A stretch of 64,000 nt of DNA from VXNF01 sp964291305 (GCA_964291305.2 OZ219783.1:248001-312000); one strand, 5' to 3'; counted from the stretch's first letter, positions 43,310 through 55,000 are shown. A program made the numbers and translations. Notes: a model not told the origin generated them from the letters alone.

Positions 43310-45010
43310 TCAGTCAGCGGCGCGGCGCCGGAGAGTCTCAAAGAGGGCGATCGCCGCGGCGGCGGACACGTTCAGTGCGGCGAGCCGTCCCGTGACCGGA
43401 ATACGAGTGGTCACGTCGCAGCGCCTGCGTACTAGCGGCGACAGTCCGTGCCCCTCGGCACCCAACACGAGCGCCAGCGGGACCTCTGCCAGGTCGAGTT
43501 GCCAGATGGTCTCGTCGGCGGTCACGTCTAGCCCCACCGTCCAGACGCCCAAGTCGGCGAGCGTTGACAGTGCTGTGGGGATTCCACTCACGGGTGCGAA
43601 GCGAAGGTGCTCGATGGCGCCGGCGGCTCGCTTGGCGACCGTCGGCGTGATGCGCGCGGCTCGATGGCGTGGCAATACGACGCCGGTGACTCCTGCGCAC
43701 TCCGCGGTTCGGAGGATCGCCCCTAGGTTGCCCGGATCGTTGATGCTGTCTAGGACCAGCAGTAAGTCTGGGGGGCTCGACGCGGTAGGGGGATCGGAGT
43801 CATCTTGCTCGGTCGGCAGGTCTGGGGTACTCGTCTGGGCGTCCGCGGCGTTCCCGGGTTCCTCGGTCTTTCTAGCTTCCTCGGTGGTTTCAGTTTCCCT
43901 GGCTTTTCTGGGTTGGTCGGCTTCCTCAGCTTGCCCGGGGTCTCCCTCGCTGGGCGTCGCCGGCGCGCGGCGGTCGGTGTGCTCGGCTCCGGCCGAGAGG
44001 TACAGGCGGTTGGGCTCGCCGGTGGGTCGGTTAACGAGTTCTTCGATGGCGTACTCGCGGAGCGGGGCGGCGAACGCCACAACGCCCTGCGGAGCCTCGG
44101 TGGCAGCCATCTCGTGGAAGCGACCGCGCGGCAGCTCGCGGATGTCCACCCCAGCCTCATCGGCCAGGTCGATGATGTCGTCGAGGATCGATGACGGTTC
44201 CTGCTCGGCAGCGAGAACAACCTGCCGCACCGGCCGGGTGCCGGCCAGGAGCAACTCCTTGACGGCGCGACGTCCCTCGACCCTATCGCCGCCCAGGCCG
44301 CGGGTCTCGCCGTGACTCTGCTCGCGCCGTCGCACTGGCGTAGTTCCCCGCTGGCCGTCCCGGCGGTTGCCGCCGGACCTATCCCCGGAGCTGCCGCGCC
44401 CGGGGCCCCCGCCGCCCGGTCCGCCGCGTCCCCCGCCGCCCGGTCCGCCGCGTCCCCCGCCGCCCGGTCCGCCGCGTCCCCCGCCGCCCGGTCCGCCGCG
44501 TCCCCCGCCGCCCGGTCCGCCGCGTCCCCCGCCGCCCCGGTCGCCGCCTTCTTGCCAGTCGCCGCGTCCTCTGTTTGGTCCCCCGCGTCCCCCTCTCGGT
44601 CCGTTCCATTCTCCTCCGCGGTCGCGTCCTCCGCCGCGCCGGTCACCGCCAGGTCTGCGCCCCCCGCCACCACCAGGTCCGCTGCGCCCCCCGCCACCAC
44701 CGCCGTATTCGCCGGGTCCGCGTCTCCCGCCGCGCCGGTCGCCGCCTTCTTGCCAGTCGCCGCGTTCGTCGGTTCGGTCCCGGCCGCCGCGCTTTTCTGG
44801 CCCGCCGCGTCTTCCCCCGCCGCGCCCGCCTGGGCCGCCTCGACTGTCACGCCCTCCTGAGCCACCGCGCCCGTAGCCTTGCCCGCCCCCACCTCGGCCG
44901 CCGCTAGATTTGCCGCCGGATCTGTTTCCGCCACCGCCTCGGCCGCCGCCAGGCCCGCGTCCGCCGGCCTGGCCTGGGGTATGCGGGTTAACAGGCGTTT
45001 CGTCGTCCAT
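43310..45010 (-). CDS. rlmB: RlmB/TrmH family 23S rRNA 2'-O-methyltransferase with RGG-rich tail and acidic insert
   Basis: A 566-residue SPOUT methyltransferase; normal RlmB is ~250-320. Residues 1-235 are almost wholly Gly/Arg (RGG and GGRGGPGG repeats). The SpoU substrate-binding domain is at 241-325 (VEGRRAVKELLLAGTRPVRQVVLA). An acidic, Thr/Pro/Glu-rich insert of ~90 residues follows, then the SPOUT knot at 415-566 with motif 1 NDPGNLGAILRTAECAG, motif 2 VLGAEGHGLSPLVRRRCD and motif 3 LNVSAAAAIALFE. It should methylate G2251 or a similar rRNA site. The RGG tail probably binds RNA. Long overlapping frames on both strands here are GC-composition shadows. Confidence 0.88.
   Translation of the reverse strand: MDDETPVNPHTPGQAGGRGPGGGRGGGGNRSGGKSSGGRGGGGQGYGRGGSGGRDSRGGPGGRGGGRRGGPEKRGGRDRTDERGDWQEGGDRRGGRRGPGEYGGGGGGRSGPGGGGGRRPGGDRRGGGRDRGGEWNGPRGGRGGPNRGRGDWQEGGDRGGGGRGGPGGGGRGGPGGGGRGGPGGGGRGGPGGGGRGGPGGGGPGRGSSGDRSGGNRRDGQRGTTPVRRREQSHGETRGLGGDRVEGRRAVKELLLAGTRPVRQVVLAAEQEPSSILDDIIDLADEAGVDIRELPRGRFHEMAATEAPQGVVAFAAPLREYAIEELVNRPTGEPNRLYLSAGAEHTDRRAPATPSEGDPGQAEEADQPRKARETETTEEARKTEEPGNAADAQTSTPDLPTEQDDSDPPTASSPPDLLLVLDSINDPGNLGAILRTAECAGVTGVVLPRHRAARITPTVAKRAAGAIEHLRFAPVSGIPTALSTLADLGVWTVGLDVTADETIWQLDLAEVPLALVLGAEGHGLSPLVRRRCDVTTRIPVTGRLAALNVSAAAAIALFETLRRRAAD
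44407..44530. repeat. 24-bp tandem repeats encoding GGRGGPGG
   Basis: Five near-identical 24-base units (each containing CCGCCGCGT on the plus strand, at 44421, 44445, 44469, 44493 and 44517) inside the RGG tail of rlmB. Copy number is likely to vary between strains. Confidence 0.85.
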
Positions 45011-45207
45011 CAGCGCAACCCTACGGTGCCGATGCCGTTTCCGTGGTCTCGTCGAGTGGGCGGCTTCGGGTTTCTCCCCTTCGCTGGAGTTTTAAGGCCT
45101 AACCCCCCAGAGCCAGGCGGCCACCAAACCGGAGCAACTTCAGGTAGAGCGGCGGGAGCCTCTAGGCGGCGCGGCTCCTGAGTGTTGCTTGCCCAGAATG
45201 CCGGTTG

Positions 45208-45663
45208 CTATTCAACGGCTGCTAGTGCTTCTTCTCGGCCGGCGCTCTTGGCTAGTGCGATGACAGCGTGGGTGAGTTTTTCGACGCGGCTGTCGAGCTT
45301 GTCGACGCGGTTATCGAGTTTGTCGACGCGGCTGTCGAGTTTGTCGACGCGGTTATCGAGTTTGTCGATTCGGCTGTCGAGTTTGTCGATTCGGCTGTTG
45401 ATGTGCTTGACCGAGTCCTCGATCTTCTGATTGACCTTTTCGAATTGCTGGTCGACCCGTGCAAATCCTTGGTTCATCTTTGTCTCGAGTTCGATTCTGA
45501 GTTCTCCGGTCTGCTGCTCGACCCGCTCAAATCGCTGCTCGACTCGTTCGAAGCGTCGATCTGTCCGTTCCTCGATCCGATCCAGCCTGATGCCGTTTCT
45601 GCGGTCGAGGTAGAGCATGAGCCCTATCCCGAAGCTTACGAGTGCGATGAGTGCCTGTTCCAT
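45208..45663 (-). CDS. small membrane-anchored coiled-coil protein
   Basis: A 151-residue protein I cannot assign to a function. An N-terminal membrane segment (MEQALIALVSFGIGLMLYLD) is followed by an uninterrupted coiled coil: RLDRIEERTDRRFERVEQRFERVEQ, then seven-residue units of the type SRIDKLD/NRVDKLD. An AAAGGGA Shine-Dalgarno precedes the ATG on this strand. A frame of similar length on the plus strand over the same repeats has no such signal and is rejected. It could be a scaffold or a cell-envelope tether. Confidence 0.7.
   Translation of the reverse strand: MEQALIALVSFGIGLMLYLDRRNGIRLDRIEERTDRRFERVEQRFERVEQQTGELRIELETKMNQGFARVDQQFEKVNQKIEDSVKHINSRIDKLDSRIDKLDNRVDKLDSRVDKLDNRVDKLDSRVEKLTHAVIALAKSAGREEALAAVE
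45287..45391. repeat. five 21-bp tandem repeats encoding coiled-coil heptads
   Basis: Units CGGCTGTCGAGTTTGTCGACG and CGGTTATC variants alternate, giving a 42-base higher order. One unit equals one heptad. Confidence 0.85.
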
Positions 45664-45972
45664 GACTGTTCCCTTTCAATGGTAGACGCTGGTTTGATTG
45701 TTGGGAGGCCTGATGGTCAGGCAATACGGAAGCGGTGCTCAACGTGAGGGTTAGGGGCCGCAGACGGTCGGCGGCGACAACGCCGAGCACGGTTAGGCGG
45801 TCGTTCTAAGTAACGAATGCTCCAAGGTAAAGACAGTATTATCTCATAACATAGGATATCAGATAATAGTATAGAATATCAGCTAGATGTCTAGCCCTGT
45901 TCGGCGTCGTAAATGTGGGTACACGGTCGAGGCTTGCCGGCGGATTCGACCGGCCCCGTATCGCTTGCCTGT
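45664..45972. other. intergenic region with an AT-rich island
   Basis: No gene is supported. 45841-45890 is only 28% G+C (14 of 50 bases), in sharp contrast to the surroundings, and holds repeated GATATCAG/AATATCAG and TATA-like strings. It may hold the promoter of the coiled-coil gene (minus strand) or be a protein-binding region. Confidence 0.6.
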
Positions 45973-47766
45973 TTAGCGTCGTAGGGGCGGGTTCACAGTC
46001 GGCGGGTTGACTGGCGGTGGTTTGCTAGCGCTGGTGTTGTTGATGTTGGTTCTTGTTGCGTGTCCGTGGTTGCAGGCAGTCCAAGCGTTACGCCGTCTGG
46101 GTGGGGTGTTGCCATGCTGGTCGGGCTGTTGGAGCGTGTATTTGCCGTCGGCGTCTCGGGCGACTTGGGCGCCTTTGGTGTGAACCAAATGGTGGTGGCA
46201 GTAGCTGCAGAGTAGGCAGAGGTTGTCGAGGTCGGTTGTGCCTCCGTGCTCCCAGTGCACGATGTGGTGTGCTTGGCACCAGTTAGCCGAAGCCCCGCAA
46301 CCCACGCAGCCTTTATCCCGCACAGCCAACACCGCGCGCTGGCGGCTAGAGGCGTGGCGTTTACCCCGGCCGAGCCACAAAGGCTCACGTTTGCCCTTGA
46401 ACACCGCCGGCAAGATTCTCGCGTCACACGCCAGCCCGAGGAGTTCCTCAACCGACAGCGGGGTGCCATCAGCGAGACGAGCGTCACGTAGTTGGCCCGC
46501 AATGGTGTCGTAATCGGCGACCACCAACAGGTCCACGCCCTGAGCCTTGCCCGCAGCCTTCCCAACAGCACCGCCGCTGTTGGTGACAAGCTGTTCGAGA
46601 GCGTCTGCCATGCGCTGGCCCGAAGAAAGCCGACGTTTAGCATCCTCAGCATGAAACAGCCGATTCGCCGTAGCAGTAAGCGCTGTCTCTATGCGACTAC
46701 CCGCCACCGGATCGAGCCGGCCCATTAGAGAGAACATCCCATCGGGTTCCTGCTTGATGTTCAAATAGCGCCGCTCGCGTTGACGCGCCCGCCGCTCCCC
46801 AAGATCGTCCCGGGTCTGCTCATTCATATGATCGCGGACAGTGCGGCTGAACTGGTCTTCGGACTCCCGGCCCGCAGCATCCAACAACTCGGCCTCACCA
46901 GCCGAATCGCCAGATGGGGTTTGTTCCACAGCTTCGGCGATCATCTTCGCCTGCTTCGCAGTGATAGCCCCGGAACGCAGAGCCTCAGCAGTGCCAGGCG
47001 TCCGGCCCAACTGCTCGGCCAGTTTCACGTCTTGTTTGGCCCGGCCGCGTGATTGTTTCAAACTGTCGCGCAGCACATCAGCCGAGTGGCCCTCACCCCG
47101 ACGGCGGGCCAGCTCGGCGACCATCTCAGCCTTCACCGCGGCCAAACGAGACTCGCAGCGGCCCACCAACACCAGTCGAGCTTCCAACTCCCGATCAGCC
47201 AAACCCCGAACCAACAAATCCGAGCTAAACAAGCCAACCAAACCCTCAACATCAAACCCGGAGCCAAGACCAACCCCACCAGCGGCACAAGCAGCAATAC
47301 CGGCGGGTCCACCCGCAGCGGCACCAGAGACCCCACCCGTAGTGATGCCGGCGGATTCAGCATCGGTGGCCCCAGCAGACCCAAAGACAGCAGTCCCGCC
47401 GGCCCCAGGAGCAGCACCATCGGACCCACCAACAGCAGTAGTGCCAGCAGCCCCAACAGCAGCGCCAGCAGATCCAAAGACAGCAGCGCCGGCACCAAGA
47501 CCAAAACCACCAGCGACGACGCCAGCAGCCCCAGTAGCGGGGGTGCCGTTGTGCCCAGCGACACCCCCACCAGCGCGCCCAGCAGTGCCAGTGGCCCCGG
47601 CGATCCCAGAATCAGCGCCATCGGCTCCGGCAACCCCAGCAGCAGCGCCATCGGCTCCAGCGACCCCAGCAGCGCCGTTGTTCTTACCAGCGCCCTTTGG
47701 CTCGGAGCCGCCGGCCCCGGCAGCAACCCCGGTAGCCGGGTCGTCGAAAAGAGTCGCGATAGTCAT
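45973..47766 (-). CDS. DUF222 / HNH endonuclease domain protein with Ala/Gly-rich N-terminus
   Basis: A 597-residue member of the actinobacterial DUF222-HNH (13E12 repeat) family. Residues ~10-165 are an Ala/Gly-rich low-complexity region of GAAGV-type repeats. DUF222 spans ~170-440 (LADRELEARLVLVGRCESRLAAVKAEMVAELARR), and the HNH nuclease follows: CVGCGASANWCQAHHIVHWEHGGTTDLDNLCLLCSYCHHHLVH, with both zinc Cys pairs. Such genes are often multicopy and mobile-like. ATG 47766 has GAGGAGGTGA at best spacing; ATG 47769 is equally possible. A putative DNA nuclease of unknown role. Confidence 0.85.
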   Translation of the reverse strand: MTIATLFDDPATGVAAGAGGSEPKGAGKNNGAAGVAGADGAAAGVAGADGADSGIAGATGTAGRAGGGVAGHNGTPATGAAGVVAGGFGLGAGAAVFGSAGAAVGAAGTTAVGGSDGAAPGAGGTAVFGSAGATDAESAGITTGGVSGAAAGGPAGIAACAAGGVGLGSGFDVEGLVGLFSSDLLVRGLADRELEARLVLVGRCESRLAAVKAEMVAELARRRGEGHSADVLRDSLKQSRGRAKQDVKLAEQLGRTPGTAEALRSGAITAKQAKMIAEAVEQTPSGDSAGEAELLDAAGRESEDQFSRTVRDHMNEQTRDDLGERRARQRERRYLNIKQEPDGMFSLMGRLDPVAGSRIETALTATANRLFHAEDAKRRLSSGQRMADALEQLVTNSGGAVGKAAGKAQGVDLLVVADYDTIAGQLRDARLADGTPLSVEELLGLACDARILPAVFKGKREPLWLGRGKRHASSRQRAVLAVRDKGCVGCGASANWCQAHHIVHWEHGGTTDLDNLCLLCSYCHHHLVHTKGAQVARDADGKYTLQQPDQHGNTPPRRRNAWTACNHGHATRTNINNTSASKPPPVNPPTVNPPLRR

Positions 47767-48230
47767 CATTCACCTCCTCAAACACAGTGTGTGAACCGTC
47801 GGCTTTCGGTCGGCGGAGCCGACAAGCCGGTCAAACAAACACCAACCCCGCAACACCAGGGCCAGCGACCGGTACAAGTAAGTTTAGCTACCCTAACCAA
47901 AAACTACAATGTGCGTATGTATCAAAGTAAGAAGTAGCTTGACAATTATCCAACGATCACCCGAATAGTCTGACCTATTTACCTACACTCAACCGAAGAC
48001 CCCCCCCCGAGGGGTAAAGCAAACGTTGACCCCAAATCTGGCGCACATTGCCGTCAAGGTTCTTTCGGCCTTCGGGGCTAGCGATCATGAATAGCGGGAC
48101 ACTGGCCCGACTCGGCGCTCAGATCTGACGCTCGCATTGCTGGCATGACTATCTCCTAATCGAAGTGTCAAGCAAGGGGAGAGCCTGTCACGTCGAATTG
48201 ATCGGTCGAATCGGCCTGTCAAAGTGATTT
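47767..48230. other. intergenic region between ispDF and the DUF222 gene
   Basis: About 460 bases with no supported gene. It holds the DUF222 ribosome binding site (47770-47779) and a run of nine C at 48000-48008. A TTGACA at 47939-47944 has no good -10. No RNA gene was recognised. Confidence 0.5.
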
Positions 48231-49433
48231 TCAGTACAGCAGTGCCACTGCCCAGCAGGCGATGCCCTCAGCGCGACCTAGCGCGCCGAGCGATTCAGCG
48301 CGCTTACCCCGGAGGGTGACTGGGGCACCCGCAGCTTCGCTTAGACGAGCCTGCATTTCGGTGCGGCGTAGAGCCAGCTTGGGGCGTTCAGCAACCACGG
48401 TGCAGTCGATGTTGCCTATCTGTTTGCCCGCCAGCCGGACTCGTCGAGCTGATTCGGCCAGTAGGGCGAGACTGTCGGCACCGCGCCAACGCACCTCGTC
48501 GTCGGGGAAGAGGGTGCCGATGTCGCCCAGACCTGCGACACCTAGGATGGCGTCGCAGCAGGCGTGGGCGACGGCGTCGGCGTCGCTGTGACCCTCGAGC
48601 CCCTTTTCGTCCTCGAACCTGACGCCGCCGAGGACGAGCCCTCGACTTGGATCCTCACTAAAGCGGTGCACATCGAAACCTATCCCCACCAGCGGTAGCC
48701 CGACAGTCGGTCGCGACGACTGCGCGGTCAGCAGCGCCTCGGCCATTTGCAGATCCCCTGGTGTGGTGATCTTGAGGTTGTCGGGCTCACCGTCTACGAG
48801 TCGCACTGTCCCTCCGGCGGCTTCGACGAGCGTGGCGTCGTCGGTGGCCTCGCCAAGGTTGGCGTGAGCGCGGCGCAAGATGTCGGCACGGAAGGCCTGT
48901 GGGGTCTGCACAGCCCTTAGTTGTGCACGGTCCAACGGACCATCGTGGGTGTGGCGGACAGTGTCTTTGACAGCAACGACAGGGATCGCGCCATCGGCCC
49001 CTGCGACGACGGCGTCGGTGACAGCGGTGAAGAGTTCCCATCTGGCCAGCGGTCGGGCAGCATCGTGGACGACGATTACCTCCGCGGTCGTGGGGGCGGC
49101 GGCGATACCTGCCCGGACCGACTCTGACCGGGTGCCGCCGCCGACGGTTACGATGGTCTGGGTTTCATGGCTAGCTTCGGCGGTCGGTCCTCTCGGCGCC
49201 CCGAAACCCTGGTGCCCGAAACCCTGGCGTAGAGCCTCAACCTGGTCGGCGGCGGCCACCACTACGACGCCGTGACTTGTCTCCGTCGCAGCGTCTAAGG
49301 CCCAGTCGATCACTCTGCGGCCGGCGAGGGGTTGTAGCTGTTTGGGGCCGCCGAATCGCCTTCCTTCGCCTGCGGCTACGAGCACAGTCCAGATTTCCGG
49401 GCCGTCGCCGTGTCTGGCTTCACTCACGTTCAT
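48231..49433 (-). CDS. ispDF: bifunctional IspD/IspF of the MEP isoprenoid pathway
   Basis: A 400-residue fusion. Residues ~14-240 are IspD (MEP cytidylyltransferase): VLVAAGEGRRFGGPKQLQPL, VVHDAARPL, VQTPQAFR and DDATLVEAAGG. Residues ~245-400 are IspF (MEcPP synthase): GIGFDVHRF with the metal His, GLEGHSDADAVAHACCDAILG, and IDCTVVAERPKL. It performs steps 3 and 5 of isopentenyl diphosphate synthesis. Substrate supply links it to the prenyl synthase at 55136. The spacer between the domains is short. Confidence 0.95.
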   Translation of the reverse strand: MNVSEARHGDGPEIWTVLVAAGEGRRFGGPKQLQPLAGRRVIDWALDAATETSHGVVVVAAADQVEALRQGFGHQGFGAPRGPTAEASHETQTIVTVGGGTRSESVRAGIAAAPTTAEVIVVHDAARPLARWELFTAVTDAVVAGADGAIPVVAVKDTVRHTHDGPLDRAQLRAVQTPQAFRADILRRAHANLGEATDDATLVEAAGGTVRLVDGEPDNLKITTPGDLQMAEALLTAQSSRPTVGLPLVGIGFDVHRFSEDPSRGLVLGGVRFEDEKGLEGHSDADAVAHACCDAILGVAGLGDIGTLFPDDEVRWRGADSLALLAESARRVRLAGKQIGNIDCTVVAERPKLALRRTEMQARLSEAAGAPVTLRGKRAESLGALGRAEGIACWAVALLY

Positions 49434-49499
49434 CAGCGGGGCGCCGCGTTCCAGCGGTCGTAGGAATCCTCGCGCCTGCTCTCATTCACGTTCATTAGC

Positions 49500-50171
49500 A
49501 TGGCGTTTGCCATGGTTGACGCCAAGTTGCTTGCGCAGACGGAGATCTTTGAGGGAGTCGACGACGATCTGCTACTTGATGTTGCGTTCCATTGTGTATG
49601 TAGAACCCTAGAACGTGGTGAGTTGCTGTTCAGAATGGGCGACCGCCCCGATGCCATGTACGTGGTCCTCGCCGGTCGGATCGCGATCGTGACCACTGCA
49701 CCTGACGGCCGGGATTCGGTGATCTCGCTGATGGAGGAGGATGATCTGTTTGGCGAGATGGGGTTCTTCGACGGCCGAGGTCGGTCTGCTAGTGCGCGTG
49801 CGCTAGAGACCAGTGAGGTGCTAACCGTGCCCTACGGTGCGGTGCGGCGGCTGTACGAGCAGCGTCCCGACCACTTGTGGCGGGTCGTGACGATGCTGGT
49901 ACGACGCCTTCGGGCAGCCGGTACGGCGCTGACCGATGCGGTGTTCCTAGATGTGGTGGGCCGAACAGCCAAGCGCCTGCTGAGCTTCGCGGGCGACAAC
50001 GAGAGTTTCACGCTGCCGGTCACCCAGGAGGAATTGGCGGCAATGGTCGGCGCTTCTCGCGAGCGGGTCAACAAGGCCATCTCGCAGTTCGTTCGTCTCG
50101 GCTGGCTGGGACGCTCAGGCAACCGCTACGTCATCCGAGACCGGGAACAACTGAAACTACGAAGCCGCTGA
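49500..50171 (+). CDS. Crp/Fnr family transcriptional regulator
   Basis: A 223-residue regulator. A cyclic-nucleotide-binding-like domain at residues ~15-135 (FEGVDDDLLLDVAFHCVCRTLERGELLFRMGDRPDAMYVVLAGRIAI, DLFGEMGFFDGRGRSASARAL) is followed by a Crp-type winged helix at ~150-220 with the recognition segment TQEELAAMVGASRERVNKAISQFVRLGWL. No Cys cluster of the Fnr type is seen. The pocket FGEMGFFDGRGRSASA resembles cAMP-binding Crp. Alternative ATG at 49512. Divergent from ispDF, convergent with the next gene. Confidence 0.93.
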   Translation: MAFAMVDAKLLAQTEIFEGVDDDLLLDVAFHCVCRTLERGELLFRMGDRPDAMYVVLAGRIAIVTTAPDGRDSVISLMEEDDLFGEMGFFDGRGRSASARALETSEVLTVPYGAVRRLYEQRPDHLWRVVTMLVRRLRAAGTALTDAVFLDVVGRTAKRLLSFAGDNESFTLPVTQEELAAMVGASRERVNKAISQFVRLGWLGRSGNRYVIRDREQLKLRSR

Positions 50172-50303
50172 CCAGCCGACTGAGGAAGTCGAGCTTGGCG
50201 CACCTTGTTGGGCAACTGCTGTGGTGAGATACATTGCCCACATATCGTCCGATCTCCGGCGAGGCGGCTTCGGGCCTATATCCGCCCGGATCACCCAGAA
50301 GGC

Positions 50304-52388
50304 CTAAGTCCGGCGGAGCAGGCTCTTAAAGTCGCCGACGACTGGGTGGGTGCTCTGAACCTCGCTCGAGGGATCTTCGGCCGACGCGCCGAATAGGCCG
50401 GTCGACATACCGAGCGAGCGGGCGGCGTCGAGCGTGCGCACATCGTTGTCGATGACCAGACAGTTGGCGAAAGGGACCTCCGAAACTCTGCGCAGCATCT
50501 CGAAGAAGCCCGGATCGGGCTTTCGGATCCCGATGTCACTGCTCACCACCCACGGCGAGATTTCTTCGAATCCCGTCCAGGCTCGCAGCCGCAAGGACCA
50601 GTCGGAGACATCGTTAGTGATGCAGCCCACGCTGATACCGCGGCGGAGCAAGGCACGGACGAAATCGGCCGCGCCAGGGCTCACCGACATCCGCCCCGTG
50701 TAAGGTCCGTGAGTCCAGGTCGGCTGGCCTGAAAGACCGCAGGCTTCCCAGAGTTGAACGGGCGTCAGGCGTCCTAGGGTGGCAAGCCGGTAGGACTCCA
50801 GAATCTCTGCTGGAGAAGCGGTCGCCCCGGCTTGTTGCACGAATGGGATCAACAATTCTCCAGCTGGATCGGCCGGTTGGAAGAGCACGCCCCAGCCGCC
50901 GATGACCACCAATTGAAGTGCACGCGATGGAGGGTCAGCTGCAGCTGAGGAGGTAGAGGCTTCAGGCTCGCTCTCTGCTTCCGGCTCAGGCTCGGAGTCT
51001 GCGGGTGTCCCTGGTTCGGGTTCGCTGGGGTTGGGTTCGTCAGGTTTAGCGGTCTCCGGCTCGGTCATGTCGGGTTCTAGTGTCATACCGTCTTCGGTGT
51101 CTTGAGGCTTGGGCTCGGCTTCTGGGTTGGCCGGTGCCGTCTCAGGTTCGTCGATTTCGGCTTTGCTAGACACAAGCTCGTCTGCCTCGGGTTCGCTTAG
51201 CGCGGCTTCCTCCAGTTCCGCCTCTCTTTTGGCAGCCGGTTCGCCGGGCTCAACTAACGGTTCGCCCAGTTCGGCTTGTTTCGGCTCTGATCCTTCTGGT
51301 TCCTCCAACGCGGGAGTAGTCGTGGGCTTTGCTGCGACAAACGACTCAATCTCCGCCTTGGCACTCCCCTCCAGCGATGCCGTCCAGTCGTCTTCGGAGG
51401 TCTCTATGCCGGCCGGAGTCGGCTCGAAAGTCACCTCGTCTAGTTCTTCGAACTCACCGAACTCTTCCCAGCCGGCCTCACTGGCGGCAGTGGAGACGGC
51501 GGAGCCCTGCTCCACGTCTTCGGCGACAGTCTCGCCGGCGTCCTCGGTGTCACCCACGCCCGGCTCTCCGACGACAATGGGCATCGGCTGACGGTCGGCC
51601 TTCTCCAGCAGGGCGCGTTCGCGCTCCTTGCGATGACGCCTTACGTACCACCACCCCAGCAGGTTCAGAATCAGCGCCAGTACAAACAACGCTGCTGCTG
51701 CCAACCCCACGAGTCGCAGCGTCATGGCGGTGGTGTTCTCCTGACGAGCTGTCATTTGCACAGTCGCCTGCCCTGTGGGGGACTCTGTACTGATCGAACT
51801 CCAACCGAAGTTGCCGCCGCCGCTGGTCAACTGACCGGGGAGGTCAATGTTCAACCCTATGGTCAGCCCTTCCAGCGGCAGGTCGCCGCCGAAGTCGCCG
51901 ATGGCCCCGCGAATTCGCTCCTGCAGGCCTTCGTTTAGTGCCAGCGTGTCGAATAGGTCTGGTAGTGCTTCAGAGGGGTCGACTTGCCCGAAAATTTCCC
52001 ATGTCTGCTCGGCGAACTCGGCTCGACGCCGCAACTGGAACCCCTGGAAGACGTCCTCGCCGGCGATCTCGGCGAGCACCTCGGGAAGCTCCTCGGCAGT
52101 CCCGAAGCGCTTTGTGGCCCGCACCCACAGCAGGTTGTCGGTTTCCCGCTCCGGTCCGGTGACATCCCAGCCGGCTAGAGCCAAGTCCTGCAGGTCGATT
52201 TGGGAGACGAGGTCGCCGAGGGTGTCGACCGCGGCGCGATCTAGGCTCACTCCCACCGCCACGGTGCCCGAGCCGTTCTCTTCAACTTCGATGTCTACAT
52301 CCACACCCACTTCGCAGGCCGATGTGGCGACCAGCGCGCCAGCCAAGACTGCCGCGAGCAGCAGGTGCCGTAGTTTGCGGTTACCCAT
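50304..52388 (-). CDS. LppM-like lipoprotein fused to a HAD-like domain that lacks its nucleophile
   Basis: A 694-residue envelope protein. Lipobox around Cys25 (ATSAC), then an LppM/DUF3153-type domain (residues ~25-220), a membrane segment at 225-247 with a WWYVRRHRK stop-transfer, a long Glu/Pro-rich acidic region (~250-490), and a HAD-like domain at ~490-694. In that domain motif I reads VVIGGWGVLFQ where active HADs have DxD; motif II (ITND), the Lys (GIRKPDPGFFEML) and motif IV (VIDNDVRTLDAARSLGM) remain. The HAD part should be cytoplasmic and is probably a binding rather than catalytic module. ATG 52388 is chosen because the signal peptide starts there. Confidence 0.75.
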   Translation of the reverse strand: MGNRKLRHLLLAAVLAGALVATSACEVGVDVDIEVEENGSGTVAVGVSLDRAAVDTLGDLVSQIDLQDLALAGWDVTGPERETDNLLWVRATKRFGTAEELPEVLAEIAGEDVFQGFQLRRRAEFAEQTWEIFGQVDPSEALPDLFDTLALNEGLQERIRGAIGDFGGDLPLEGLTIGLNIDLPGQLTSGGGNFGWSSISTESPTGQATVQMTARQENTTAMTLRLVGLAAAALFVLALILNLLGWWYVRRHRKERERALLEKADRQPMPIVVGEPGVGDTEDAGETVAEDVEQGSAVSTAASEAGWEEFGEFEELDEVTFEPTPAGIETSEDDWTASLEGSAKAEIESFVAAKPTTTPALEEPEGSEPKQAELGEPLVEPGEPAAKREAELEEAALSEPEADELVSSKAEIDEPETAPANPEAEPKPQDTEDGMTLEPDMTEPETAKPDEPNPSEPEPGTPADSEPEPEAESEPEASTSSAAADPPSRALQLVVIGGWGVLFQPADPAGELLIPFVQQAGATASPAEILESYRLATLGRLTPVQLWEACGLSGQPTWTHGPYTGRMSVSPGAADFVRALLRRGISVGCITNDVSDWSLRLRAWTGFEEISPWVVSSDIGIRKPDPGFFEMLRRVSEVPFANCLVIDNDVRTLDAARSLGMSTGLFGASAEDPSSEVQSTHPVVGDFKSLLRRT

Positions 52389-52462
52389 GTGAGTACCGCG
52401 AGCCGCCGGTCGAGCGCGCGGGCTACCAGTGTTGCCTGCGCGCCCTTGGGGGAGTCGCACGG

Positions 52463-55000
<2,538 letters not shown>

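Noticed and set aside
43750..44934. 394-codon minus-strand frame and a 307-codon plus-strand frame over rlmB
   Set aside because: Both arise from the GC repeats of the RGG tail; the rlmB frame alone has conserved SPOUT motifs.
45268..45747. 159-codon plus-strand frame over the heptad repeats
   Set aside because: No ribosome binding site, and its repeats (VEFVDA) are the complement of the coiled-coil units; the minus frame has an AAAGGGA site and membrane anchor.
47053..47937. Long plus-strand frames over the DUF222 gene
   Set aside because: Ser/Gly/Pro low-complexity shadows of the Ala/Gly-rich region with no domain.
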